NCBI RefSeq assembly: GCF_028863945.1 | Contig: NZ_JARBEA010000001.1 | Location: 1-64,000, forward strand | Source of the DNA: Jeotgalibaca caeni | GTDB lineage: Bacteria > Bacillota > Bacilli > Lactobacillales > Aerococcaceae | DNA: 64,000 nt | Direction of reading: 5' to 3' | Shown: positions 45,753 to 53,790 of the stretch, piece after piece | How the letters are laid out: every line of letters begins with the position of its first letter | How positions within the stretch are numbered: position 1 is the first letter of the stretch | Position numbers and translations under genes: made by a program | Notes under the pieces: model-generated | What the model saw: only the letters and a program-made list of their open reading frames with translations | Database searches by the model: none | What the model was told of the DNA's origin: nothing

Positions 45753-46400
45753 CTATTTTGCTAAAATTTCTATTAATTTATCAGCAAATTCTTTTGCGTT
45801 TGCTTCTACTTGTGCAGAGCCGCCTTCTTTTAGACCTTTCGTTAAAGCACTACCTACACCTACAGCCCAAGCGCCGTTTGCAATCCATTTTTCCATGTTG
45901 TCCAAGGAAACGCCGCCTGAAGGCATTGCTTCTACCCAAGGAATTGGACCGTGCAAGTCTTTAATGAATCCAGGACCTAATAGTCCACCTGGGAACAATT
46001 TAACAACTTCGCAACCAGCTTCTAGTGCAGTTGCAACTTCCGTAATGGAACCACAACCTGGTAGGTAAGGGATGGTGTAGAGGTTACACATTTTTGCAAT
46101 TCTTTCATTGAAGTTTGGGCTAACGATGAATTTCGCGCCATTCAAAATTGCAAGTCTTGCAGACACTTCATCTAAAACCGTTCCAGCTCCAACAACCATA
46201 TCTGTATCTGCAAATTCGTCAGCAAGACGACGCATTACTTGTTCAGCGTTTGGTGTAGAAAAAGTTACTTCGACGTTTTTGATTCCGCCTTGGTAAACAG
46301 CTTTCGAAATTTCATAGCCTTCTTCTTGTGTAGAGCCACGAACGACTGCGAAAAGGAAGTTCTTTTGCATTTGGTCTAAGATATCTCTTTTTAAGCTCAT
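45753..46400 (-). CDS. kdgA: KDPG aldolase (2-keto-3-deoxy-6-phosphogluconate)
   Basis: The 215-residue class I aldolase splits KDPG into pyruvate and glyceraldehyde-3-phosphate. FAVVRGSTQEEGYEISKAVY near residue 17 holds the catalytic Glu region, VVGAGTVLDEVSARLAILNG near residue 69, and VVKLFPGGLLGPGFIKDLHG near residue 131 the Schiff-base lysine. It is the promoter-proximal gene of the uronate operon. ATG 46400 is preceded by GGAGG. The kinase that makes its substrate (KdgK) is not encoded in this window. Confidence 0.95.
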   Translation of the reverse strand: MSLKRDILDQMQKNFLFAVVRGSTQEEGYEISKAVYQGGIKNVEVTFSTPNAEQVMRRLADEFADTDMVVGAGTVLDEVSARLAILNGAKFIVSPNFNERIAKMCNLYTIPYLPGCGSITEVATALEAGCEVVKLFPGGLLGPGFIKDLHGPIPWVEAMPSGGVSLDNMEKWIANGAWAVGVGSALTKGLKEGGSAQVEANAKEFADKLIEILAK

Positions 46401-46421
46401 TAATGTTCCTCCATTCATAGT

Positions 46422-46446
46422 TTGCGTCTCACATTATGAAACGCAA
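46422..46446. promoter_or_regulatory. Palindromic operator of the uronate operon
   Basis: TTGCGT-C-TCA-N5-TGA-A-ACGCAA: a 25-bp palindrome with only one unpaired position per arm. It begins about nine bases after the expected transcription start of kdgA, so a bound repressor would block the promoter. The IclR-type regulator encoded next door is the obvious candidate (inference). Confidence 0.75.
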
Positions 46447-46463
46447 TATCACATACCGAATCA

Positions 46464-46492
46464 ATTATAAAATTTTATGAAATTTATGTCAA
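46464..46492 (-). promoter_or_regulatory. Consensus promoter of the uronate operon
   Basis: TTGACA (46492-46487), 17 bases, TATAAT (46469-46464): a perfect sigma-A promoter. Such strength implies that expression is held down by a repressor, in agreement with the adjoining palindrome. Confidence 0.92.
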
Positions 46493-46506
46493 TGCCTTCT
46501 ACTCAG

Positions 46507-47286
46507 CTATTTCCACTTTCCACCTAATAATTGTGTAATTTTCTCGGCACATTCTAATGCTTTTTGAATATAGTAGCTTTTTCTTTCTTTTTCACTGATC
46601 GGTAAAGAAATGCTCACTGCGCCTGCTGCTTCTTCTTTGTAACTAGAAAATACGCAACCCACACAAAAAACACCGTACTCAAACTCTTCATCATCTAACG
46701 CATACCCTACTTCACGAATGTGTTGCAGTTCTTCGTGAAAATGATTGAGTTCGGTAATGGTATATTCGGTTTTCTTTTCCGCAGTAATACGTCCCCAATA
46801 AGAATCCACTTCACTCTGTTCGCGAGTGGCCAGAATTGCTTTCCCAACCGCCGTACAGTATAAAGGCGCTTTCAACCCGATTTTCGAACGCATCTTGGAT
46901 TCTTGATAGTCTCCATACTTATCAACATATAAAACTTCATCTCGATCTTCGATGACTAGGTGGACGGTTTGTCCAATCTCTTGTGACAATTGACGAATAT
47001 TACTTTTTGCGACATTAAGGAAATCAATATTCTGGACACGTTTATTGCCCAATTCAAACATCCGTAATGAAATACGGTATTGTTTGGTGTCTTCAATTTG
47101 TTCAATCAAGCCGTTTTCGATCAATGAGTGGACTAGGCGGTGTGTTGTTGCTTTATGCAACTGAACCTTGTCACTCAAATCATTGAGACTCAAACTCGGG
47201 TAATCTGATAGAGTTTCGATGATTGATACTGCACGATCAATTGATTGAACTTTGGAGGTTACTCCTTGTTCTTCTCTTGTTGCCAT
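46507..47286 (-). CDS. kdgR: IclR family regulator (KdgR type)
   Basis: The 259-residue protein has the IclR N-terminal winged helix (VQSIDRAVSIIETLSDYPSL, then LHKATTHRLVHSLIENGLIE) and the C-terminal GAF-like effector domain (LYCTAVGKAILATREQSEVD near residue 143, EYGVFCVGCVFSSYKEEAAG near residue 205). In Gram-positives such regulators next to kdgA and uxaC repress uronate genes until KDG or a uronate binds. The symbol is given on context. It is transcribed from its own promoter (47340-47368) toward the uronate operon. Confidence 0.85.
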   Translation of the reverse strand: MATREEQGVTSKVQSIDRAVSIIETLSDYPSLSLNDLSDKVQLHKATTHRLVHSLIENGLIEQIEDTKQYRISLRMFELGNKRVQNIDFLNVAKSNIRQLSQEIGQTVHLVIEDRDEVLYVDKYGDYQESKMRSKIGLKAPLYCTAVGKAILATREQSEVDSYWGRITAEKKTEYTITELNHFHEELQHIREVGYALDDEEFEYGVFCVGCVFSSYKEEAAGAVSISLPISEKERKSYYIQKALECAEKITQLLGGKWK

Positions 47287-47339
47287 GAACTTCTCTTCTC
47301 CTATGGAAATGGTATTCCTACTATTTACAATCCATGTTA

Positions 47340-47368
47340 AGTATAGAATCTTTATTTAAACAAAGCAA
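47340..47368 (-). promoter_or_regulatory. Promoter of the IclR-type regulator
   Basis: TTGCTT (47368-47363), 17 bases, TATACT (47345-47340), about 54 bases upstream of the start codon. In the remaining gene-free stretch 47369-47597 I see no convincing gene; a short hydrophobic reading frame without a clear start is listed among rejected items. Confidence 0.8.
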
Positions 47369-47597
47369 CTTTTCCCGAATGGATCCCTCTATTTCCCTTG
47401 CCTACAAGCTTAAGATTCATGGAAATCAAAAACTGCGTGTCTCTTTAAAACAGGATTTGCAAAGTGGTTGGTGTCATTTTTTTAGCATGTGAGATTTCTG
47501 GACAGGTAGAAAAACTTCGATGATACCGATTACATAAAAACAAAAAAAAACGAGAAGCCACTGTAGTACCAGTATCTCACGTGTACTCCATTCAACA

Positions 47598-47644
47598 AAA
47601 AATAGTGTGGCTAAAGGAGAAATCTTTCTCCTCTTGCCCACACT
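47598..47644 (-). terminator. Terminator of the ABC exporter operon
   Basis: AGTGTGG...CCACACT (47604-47610 / 47638-47644) enclose AGGAGAAA...TTTCTCCT (47615-47622 / 47625-47632); six T follow on the minus strand. Confidence 0.85.
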
Positions 47645-47648
47645 GTTT

Positions 47649-49406
47649 TTAACTTGCTTCTTCCATGCCTTTCTTTTGCATCCGGTACATTTCAGCATAC
47701 TTTCCATTTTCCAGCAACAAGGAATCATGGCTGCCGCGTTCCACAATCTTCCCAGCGTCTAGGACCAGAATTTGATCCGCGTGCTGGATGGTGGAGAGAC
47801 GGTGCGCGATAATAAACGTCGTGCGACCTTCTTTTAAGACATCCATCGCGTGCTGAATAATTTCTTCTGTCTCTGTGTCGATACTGGAAGTTGCTTCGTC
47901 CAAAATCAAAATTTTCGGATCATAAGCAAGCGCCCGTGCGAAAGAAATTAACTGTCGTTGTCCAGAACTTAGGGTACCGCCCTTTTCAACTACCGGTTCT
48001 CCTAAGCCTTTTTCAAAATGAGTCAGCATCGAATCGCCGCCTACTTCGGTCAGAGCCTTCGCGGCCATTTCCGTAGTGATGGCTGGGTTATCGAGTGTAA
48101 TATTCGACTCAATTGTTCCAGTGAATAAGAATGGATCTTGTAAGACGATTCCCATCGCTTCCCGGATACTTTGGCGTGAGCTGGCTTTTGTATCTTGTCC
48201 ATCAATCAGAATCTTTCCTTCTTGTGGATCATAGAAACGAAACAGCAAGTTCATGATAGAGCTCTTTCCTGAACCTGTGTGCCCTACCAACGCAACCGTT
48301 TCACCCGGCATTGCGGTAAAATGGATGTCATTCAAAACAGGTGACTCTTCTTGATAGCCAAAGGTAACGTGCTGGAATTCCACTTTTCCCTCGCCAATTT
48401 CGAATACACCAGTTTCCTCTTCTTCCTCTGGTTCATCAATTAGTTTGAAAACCCGTTCTCCAGCTGCAATAGCTTGTTGAACAAACGCCATTTGCTGGAT
48501 AATTCCTTGGATTGGATCGTACAAACGCGTCACATAGTCTCCAAATACATACAAAGTCCCAATCGAAATTCCTAATACACCGTTTAAGTACTGCGTACCG
48601 AAGTAAACCATCACCAACAACAAGGTAACGTGACGCAACAGTCCTCCTAAGGTAAATTGCGCAGCTGAATCCAGCAGTACATATTTCCGTTCTACTTCAA
48701 ACCACTCATCATTAATAGTTTGGAATTCTTCAGCAACTTGTTCTTCTTGTTGGAAGGCTTGAATAATCGGCATCCCTTGGACAGACTCATTAATCTTCCC
48801 ATTAATTTCCCCATTCAATTCTCTTTCTTTCCGACTTAATGCTCCTGCCCGTTTGGAATAGAATCGGTGCCAGAGATACATCAACGGCAACAAGATAAGC
48901 AGTGCAATTCCTAATCCTTGATGGAGCCGCGCAATGGCAATGTAGGTTCCGATTACGTACACAACGTTTAGCATCACATTACTGATGGCTGCTACATAGA
49001 ATTGCTGACGCAATACTTCCGTATCGTTCGTAATTTGAGAGACTACCTTCCCTGCAGGCAGGTTGTCAAAGTAGCGAATAGGCAACCGTTGTAAATGTTC
49101 ATAAGCCTGGTCCCGAATCACTTTGACAATTCCATTTGCAGCTTTTGTTAAAACCAAAAAGCTTGCGTAGCGAAGGACAGCGGTTGTGAGCATCAGGAAT
49201 GCGTAAAACAGGAGCAGCCTGATTAGTACTTCAGCGAAAAACTCCCCTTCTGCTGCAGCAGGTGTAATCACTTCATCAATCAGTCTTTGCGCTACTAGCG
49301 GAGCAGAAAGGTCGGTGGTAACTGCCACGAGGAGCAAGATGAAACCAATGACAAACCGCCCTTTATAATGCTTCATATAAGATAATAACCGTTTGGTCGT
49401 TCTCAT
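47649..49406 (-). CDS. Heterodimeric multidrug ABC exporter, catalytic half (BmrD/LmrD type)
   Basis: The 585-residue half-transporter has six membrane helices (residues about 15-310) and an ATPase domain with Walker A VGHTGSGKSSI near residue 375, a variant signature LSSGQRQ near residue 477, and Walker B ILILDEATSSIDTETE with the catalytic Glu. Its partner upstream has the intact LSGGQ-type signature but a weakened Walker B, so only one composite ATP site is fully active, as in BmrCD and LmrCD. ATG 49406 overlaps the partner's stop by one base. Likely exports drugs or antimicrobial compounds. Confidence 0.9.
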   Translation of the reverse strand: MRTTKRLLSYMKHYKGRFVIGFILLLVAVTTDLSAPLVAQRLIDEVITPAAAEGEFFAEVLIRLLLFYAFLMLTTAVLRYASFLVLTKAANGIVKVIRDQAYEHLQRLPIRYFDNLPAGKVVSQITNDTEVLRQQFYVAAISNVMLNVVYVIGTYIAIARLHQGLGIALLILLPLMYLWHRFYSKRAGALSRKERELNGEINGKINESVQGMPIIQAFQQEEQVAEEFQTINDEWFEVERKYVLLDSAAQFTLGGLLRHVTLLLVMVYFGTQYLNGVLGISIGTLYVFGDYVTRLYDPIQGIIQQMAFVQQAIAAGERVFKLIDEPEEEEETGVFEIGEGKVEFQHVTFGYQEESPVLNDIHFTAMPGETVALVGHTGSGKSSIMNLLFRFYDPQEGKILIDGQDTKASSRQSIREAMGIVLQDPFLFTGTIESNITLDNPAITTEMAAKALTEVGGDSMLTHFEKGLGEPVVEKGGTLSSGQRQLISFARALAYDPKILILDEATSSIDTETEEIIQHAMDVLKEGRTTFIIAHRLSTIQHADQILVLDAGKIVERGSHDSLLLENGKYAEMYRMQKKGMEEAS

Positions 49407-51145
49407 TATTCGCCACCTTCTTTCAATTCTTGTCGGAGGTACTGCGTGTAGTACCATCCTTGGCGGCGAATCAATGCTTCATGCGTTCCTCGTTCCACAA
49501 TTCGTCCATCTTCCATGACGATAATCTCATCAGCCTGTTGTACTGCAGACAAGCGGTGGGTCGAGATAATGGTTGTTTTACCCGCCCGGACACGTTTAAT
49601 ATTTTCAATAATTTTTTGCTCGGTTTTTGCGTCTACTGCGGATAGTGAATCGTCTAAAATCAAAATTTCTGGATTCTTGATTAAGGCGCGGGCAATGGAG
49701 ATCCGTTGCTTCTGTCCGCCAGAAATGGATACCCCTTTTTCACCAATCATGGTATCCAAGCCTTGATCCATACGCATCAAATCTTCTTCAAAGGCAGCAA
49801 TCCGAACGCTGTCCATAATTTCTTCGTCCGTTGCTCCGGCTTTTCCGAAGGCTATATTTTCTCTCACACTTCGGGAAAAGAGAATGTGGTCTTGCGGTAC
49901 ATAGCCGATCAGGTTCTGCAAGGAAGGCCGGTGATAGTTTTGCACCGGTTCACTGCCGTAACGGAAGTCCCCTGTTCCAAGTGGATATTGGCGCAATAGT
50001 TGGCGTAAGAAGGTTGTTTTCCCAGCACCTGTTTTCCCAACAATCCCTAATGTTTTCCCTTTTGGAATCGTAATATCGATGCGCTCCAGATTTTTTTGTT
50101 GGCTGCTTGGATATTGGAAAGTTAATCCATGCATAACAATGTCATCCGCTGTTTCGATTACTTTGATCCCTGTTTCTTCCATCTCGTCGCCAGTTGCCAG
50201 CACCTTCTCCACCCGAATCATGGAGGCACTGCCTTGACGGAGAACGTTTGTCAGTTCGCCGATTGAGATAATGGGCCAGACAATCATTCCCAAGTACATT
50301 TGGAAGGCAACCATGTCCCCAACAGAAAGCTGTCCATCGAGAACCAAGTTCGCTCCGTACCCAAATGCAATGACATTGCTCGCAGTAATAGAAAGTTTTA
50401 CCATTGGCGAGAACAAGGCATTTACGTCGGCAACCCGGTTGTTTTTCTTTAACATGCTTTCGGTTTGGCTGCGGAACTTTTGAATATAATCTTCCTCTTT
50501 TACATATGCCCGCACCACACGAATACCGTCTACTACTTCCAGTACATCGTTATTCAAGGCAGAGAATGAGTCTTGAGCAATGGTATAACGAGTTTCCACC
50601 ATGTTGCCTAATTTACCGAATGCATAAGCTAGGAACAGGAGTGGCAGTAAACTGAATAAAGTCAAAGACCAAGCAACGGTTCCGCCCATCATGAAAACAA
50701 TGACGGTCAGGAATAGTGTGGCGTTCATCAAAACCATCATTCCGTATCCAGCCGTATCTGAAATCGAACGGATGTCCTGGGTGGCACGCGCCATCAAGTC
50801 CCCTACGCGGAATTTTTCATAAAAGGTTGCGCGCATATGCAGAAAATGATCCATCATTTTACTGCGCATGTTCCGCTGTAATTTTGCTGCTCCGGTAAAT
50901 AAATAATAAGACCACGTAAATTCTAAAAAGTAAGCAGCAATCAAACTGAACAAGAATAAGCCAGCTAGGGTAGTTAATCCGCGTCCAGTTAATTCCTGCC
51001 GTACAATGGCATCAATGATTCTTCCGACTAAAAAAGGAATGAACACACTGAATAAGTTACTGCCGATCATGGTGACCAATGAAATAAAATAATTTTTGCG
51101 ATTTTCCTTGAAAAATCCTTTCAACTTAAACATCACATCAAACAT
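49406..51145 (-). CDS. Heterodimeric multidrug ABC exporter, degenerate-site half (BmrC/LmrC type)
   Basis: The 579-residue half-transporter has six membrane helices and an ATPase domain: Walker A VGKTGAGKTTFL near residue 366, signature VSISGGQKQRIS near residue 473, and Walker B ILILDDSLSAVDAKTE, where Asp replaces the usual catalytic Glu. That substitution marks the non-catalytic half of heterodimeric exporters. It is translated from ATG 51145 and lies downstream of a 22-codon leader peptide and a terminator, which suggests induction by attenuation, as described for bmrCD. Confidence 0.9.
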   Translation of the reverse strand: MFDVMFKLKGFFKENRKNYFISLVTMIGSNLFSVFIPFLVGRIIDAIVRQELTGRGLTTLAGLFLFSLIAAYFLEFTWSYYLFTGAAKLQRNMRSKMMDHFLHMRATFYEKFRVGDLMARATQDIRSISDTAGYGMMVLMNATLFLTVIVFMMGGTVAWSLTLFSLLPLLFLAYAFGKLGNMVETRYTIAQDSFSALNNDVLEVVDGIRVVRAYVKEEDYIQKFRSQTESMLKKNNRVADVNALFSPMVKLSITASNVIAFGYGANLVLDGQLSVGDMVAFQMYLGMIVWPIISIGELTNVLRQGSASMIRVEKVLATGDEMEETGIKVIETADDIVMHGLTFQYPSSQQKNLERIDITIPKGKTLGIVGKTGAGKTTFLRQLLRQYPLGTGDFRYGSEPVQNYHRPSLQNLIGYVPQDHILFSRSVRENIAFGKAGATDEEIMDSVRIAAFEEDLMRMDQGLDTMIGEKGVSISGGQKQRISIARALIKNPEILILDDSLSAVDAKTEQKIIENIKRVRAGKTTIISTHRLSAVQQADEIIVMEDGRIVERGTHEALIRRQGWYYTQYLRQELKEGGE

Positions 51146-51201
51146 ATAAATTGCTTCCCTCTTTTCTGCCTCCCAGTTTTGAAACGGTTTCTTTCATAAA
51201 C

Positions 51202-51240
51202 ACAAAAAAGGCATATTCCGCCCTAAAGGAGAATACGCCT
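51202..51240 (-). terminator. Attenuator terminator before the ABC exporter
   Basis: On the minus strand AGGCGTATTC (51240-51231) pairs with GAATATGCCT (51218-51209), one G-U pair, followed by six T. It lies between the leader peptide and the first transporter gene, so transcripts must read through it to express the exporter. Confidence 0.85.
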
Positions 51241-51264
51241 GGTTTGGTTTACCAAAAATAACCA

Positions 51265-51333
51265 TTACATAATCTTATGGAGGGAGGTTGTATTGTATTC
51301 ACTTCGTTGAAAAACATTAATTGTTACGTTCAT
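51265..51333 (-). CDS. Leader peptide of the ABC exporter operon
   Basis: A 22-residue reading frame (MNVTINVFQRSEYNTTSLHK, then IM) starts at ATG 51333 with a very strong ribosome site, GAGAGGAGGAG, seven bases upstream. It ends 25 bases before the attenuator stem. A highly translated short frame just ahead of a terminator is the hallmark of ribosome-mediated attenuation. Stalling by translation inhibitors could free an antiterminator. The peptide sequence itself is unfamiliar. Confidence 0.75.
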   Translation of the reverse strand: MNVTINVFQRSEYNTTSLHKIM

Positions 51334-51363
51334 CGTAACTCCTCCTCTCTTTATTCTATTTGT

Positions 51364-51392
51364 ATTTTAATTCTTTTCTCCTCAATGAACAA
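51364..51392 (-). promoter_or_regulatory. Promoter of the ABC exporter leader
   Basis: TTGTTC (51392-51387), 17 bases, TAAAAT (51369-51364) on the minus strand; the leader peptide start is about 24 bases beyond the expected transcription start. Confidence 0.7.
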
Positions 51393-51487
51393 GTATAATG
51401 TTGATTATCTTGAAAGTTTTTTGAACAAAGCTATAAAAAAATAGAAAATTCTGTTAAAATCATTAGAAAACTTAAGGAGCTACTTTC

Positions 51488-52660
51488 ATGTATCATTGGT
51501 CATCTTTATCGAAACACTATCCCGCCTCCAGTATCCGTAAAATGGCAAAGCTTGCGGGACAATTTGAAGACACAATTATGTTAACAATGGGCGAGCCTCA
51601 TTTTGAAACACCTGATTTAATTAAGTATGCAGGCACCAAAGCCATCGAAGAAAACCGTACGCATTACGGGCCTAACGTGGGGGAATCCACTTTTCAAGCA
51701 GCAGTAGCTGAGAAGTACCAAGCGATGACTGGCTTTCCATTTCATCCTGATGAAGTGATGGCTAGTTTTGGAGCTACAGAAGGGATCCTGCTGGTTATGA
51801 TGACCATTCTGGATCAGGGAGATGAAGTCCTCATCGCGAATCCCCACTATCCTAATTACTTAGGCCAAATCATGGCACTAAAAGCAAACGTTGTAGAGGT
51901 TCCTGTATACGAAGAGTATCAATTTAAGATTCAGCCAAAAGATATTGAGGCAGCCATTACCGAACGTACGAAATTGCTCATTATTAATTCACCAAACAAT
52001 CCTCTCGGTTCTATTTTAGAAAAAGAAGAAATGGAAGAAATTGTGGCGTTGGCAGATAAGCATCAAATTACCATTTTGTCGGATGAAGTGTATGAGAGCA
52101 TCCTTTATGACGGCAAGAAACATTTCAGTTTATTCCAAATTCCAGGAACGAACGAGCGGCACTTTGTCGTGAATAGTTTTTCAAAAACTTATGCGATGAC
52201 AGGTTGGCGCGTGGGATATGTGGTAGGAAACACAGCATCCATTGAGCGGATGGCTGAGTTTAGAGAAGGAATCGGCTTCTGTGTGCCTCCTTTTATTCAA
52301 GATGCAGCGGTCGAAGCGCTACAGTCCGATCAATCCATTGTCCAAGAATACCTTACTGCTTACGACCGTCGCCGGCACATTGTGGTCGACCGTTTGAATC
52401 AGATTCCAGGGTTTCATTGCCTAAAAACGGAAGGCGCCTTTTATGCTTTCCCTAACATACAAGCGTTTGGCAAAAGCTCACAAGACTTTGCGCTCGAATT
52501 ATTAACAGAAACTCATGTAGCAATGACGCCTGGTTCAGCATTTGGTTCCATGGGTGAAGGGTATCTGCGCATTTCGTTTGCCCAGTCTGAAGAGGCTCTC
52601 TCTGAAGCGATGGACCGGATTGAAGCATACGTTCGCCGCGCTTATCCCGATGTAAAATAA
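51488..52660 (+). CDS. PLP-dependent class I/II aminotransferase (PatA-like)
   Basis: The 390-residue fold-type I enzyme contains INSPNNPLGSILEKEEMEEI near residue 169, LSDEVYESILYDG near residue 198 and the PLP lysine in NSFSKTYAMTGWRVGYVVG near residue 229. It belongs to the aspartate aminotransferase Ib branch that includes PatA and aromatic aminotransferases; the exact amino donor cannot be told from sequence. ATG 51488 follows AAGGAGC. A second, related enzyme is encoded at 60703-61869. Confidence 0.9.
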   Translation: MYHWSSLSKHYPASSIRKMAKLAGQFEDTIMLTMGEPHFETPDLIKYAGTKAIEENRTHYGPNVGESTFQAAVAEKYQAMTGFPFHPDEVMASFGATEGILLVMMTILDQGDEVLIANPHYPNYLGQIMALKANVVEVPVYEEYQFKIQPKDIEAAITERTKLLIINSPNNPLGSILEKEEMEEIVALADKHQITILSDEVYESILYDGKKHFSLFQIPGTNERHFVVNSFSKTYAMTGWRVGYVVGNTASIERMAEFREGIGFCVPPFIQDAAVEALQSDQSIVQEYLTAYDRRRHIVVDRLNQIPGFHCLKTEGAFYAFPNIQAFGKSSQDFALELLTETHVAMTPGSAFGSMGEGYLRISFAQSEEALSEAMDRIEAYVRRAYPDVK

Positions 52661-52667
52661 AAAGAGA

Positions 52668-52844
52668 GTGCTGCAAAAGGCGTTAAGCACCGAATCACTG
52701 GATCGATAAGCGCAGGATGGTCATAGACCATCTGAGCATGATTTCGGGAGCACTGTGGGCTGACGCCCAAGTGTATCATGCTTGTAAGCTGCTAAAGCAG
52801 CAACAATCATGACAAAGTGACGTCGGAGCTTCCTTTTGGAGCAC
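52668..52844. repeat. 177-bp MITE-like element with terminal inverted repeats
   Basis: GTGCTGCAAAAGG (52668-52680) and CCTTTTGGAGCAC (52832-52844) are 13-bp inverted ends with one mismatch. Inside lie nested hairpins: GATGGT...ACCATC (52716-52732); GCATGAT...ATCATGC (52736-52742 / 52775-52781) enclosing CACT...AGTG and GGGC...GCCC; and GCTGC...GCAGC (52788-52801). No reading frame of note. It looks like a non-autonomous mobile element or a structured RNA. It sits just after the aminotransferase stop and directly before array C. Confidence 0.65.
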
Positions 52845-52877
52845 ATTTACGGGGCAGACATTCGTATACATGAATGT

Positions 52878-53014
52878 GGGTAGTTCAATGGAAAGAAATT
52901 CCTGAGCTACCCATTTTTGTACGAAAATGGGTAGTTTAGCGAAAAATATTTCCTGAGCTACCCACTTCTGCGTGAAAATGGGTAGTTCAGCGGAAATTTA
53001 TTCCTGAGCTACCC
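52878..53014. repeat. Array C: three exact 51-nt units of alternating inverted repeats
   Basis: Left arms GGGTAGTTCA/GGGTAGTTTA begin at 52878, 52929 and 52980; right arms TGAGCTACCC begin at 52903, 52954 and 53005. Every unit is arm 10, loop 15, arm 10, linker 16. Each right arm plus its ATTTT-type linker can also pair with AAAAT and the next left arm. Arm sequence is unrelated to arrays A and B, but the architecture is the same. It lies between convergent genes and reaches within 14 bases of the deoxynucleoside kinase stop. Confidence 0.88.
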
Positions 53015-53027
53015 ATTTTTCGTATTT

Positions 53028-53684
53028 TTAGCAGGGTACCACTTCTCTAATTTCTGCTAATTTTTCTTCAATAATAGCCATTACGCGATTTTGATCTTCT
53101 AGACTGTGTTTAATGTCGAATTCATCAATGGAAAGAGATATTTTTGGTGACGCGTCATAGGCATCGTACCAACCTTGATACTTTTCCCAGAGTAATTTGA
53201 AGTATTGGTAGCGTTCGTCGCCCACTTCTACTTGTTCGAATTCACGTCCGCGTTGTTGAATTCTTTCCAAAATAGTTTCAAAGGATCCGTGCAGATAAAT
53301 CAACAAGTCTGGCCCTTTTTTAGGCATTCCCTCTAACTCTTCCATCATGTTTGCGAGCAAATCTTCATAAATATCCATATCGATCGCGGAAATATTTCCT
53401 TGTAAATGATTGATCCGAGTAAATAGAGCATCTTCATAGATTGAGCGATCCAACACATTGTTGTCATGAACCAAGGCATCTTTGATGCTGCGAAAACGCG
53501 AATTCAGAAAATAAATTTGTAAACTAAACGCCCACTTTTTTGGCTCCTCATAAAATTTATCTAATACTGGATTATAGTCCACGCTCTCGTAAAACGCCTG
53601 GGTCCCCATTCTCTCTGCTATTAAACTCGTATAGCTGGTTTTCCCAGCGCCAATCATGCCCGCTAAGACAATCACACTCATCAT
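53028..53684 (-). CDS. Deoxynucleoside kinase (dGK/dAK type)
   Basis: The 218-residue protein phosphorylates deoxynucleosides for salvage. It has the P-loop LAGMIGAGKTSYTSLIAERM near residue 7, NNVLDRSIYEDALF near residue 75 with the conserved DRS, and a lid region with RIQQRGREFEQ near residue 141. It resembles the deoxyadenosine/deoxyguanosine kinases of lactobacilli; base specificity is not resolved. Two adjacent ATG codons (53684, 53681) share one ribosome site (GAAGGG). Confidence 0.9.
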   Translation of the reverse strand: MMSVIVLAGMIGAGKTSYTSLIAERMGTQAFYESVDYNPVLDKFYEEPKKWAFSLQIYFLNSRFRSIKDALVHDNNVLDRSIYEDALFTRINHLQGNISAIDMDIYEDLLANMMEELEGMPKKGPDLLIYLHGSFETILERIQQRGREFEQVEVGDERYQYFKLLWEKYQGWYDAYDASPKISLSIDEFDIKHSLEDQNRVMAIIEEKLAEIREVVPC

Positions 53685-53790
53685 ATCCCTTCTTTTCTCG
53701 TCTCCATTTTTAAAACAATAGTTTGATTATCCCTTAAATAAAAAGAAAACACAACATGTAGTAGGCACATAAAAAAAACAGATGGAAAAG

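Noticed and set aside
47474-47746. 90-residue minus-strand frame with a hydrophobic stretch near its end
   Set aside because: Its first half is antisense-frame shadow of the ABC exporter gene, and the hydrophobic part (about 47474-47580) has no ATG/GTG/TTG with a ribosome site in frame. A small membrane peptide cannot be excluded but is not supported.
51177-51195. cre site in the exporter leader (GAAACGGTTTC palindrome)
   Set aside because: The central CG is shifted relative to the cre consensus and three positions mismatch, so CcpA binding is not supported.
51277-51450. 57-residue plus-strand frame upstream of the aminotransferase
   Set aside because: It lies antisense to the exporter leader, its apparent ribosome site is absent, and composition is not gene-like.
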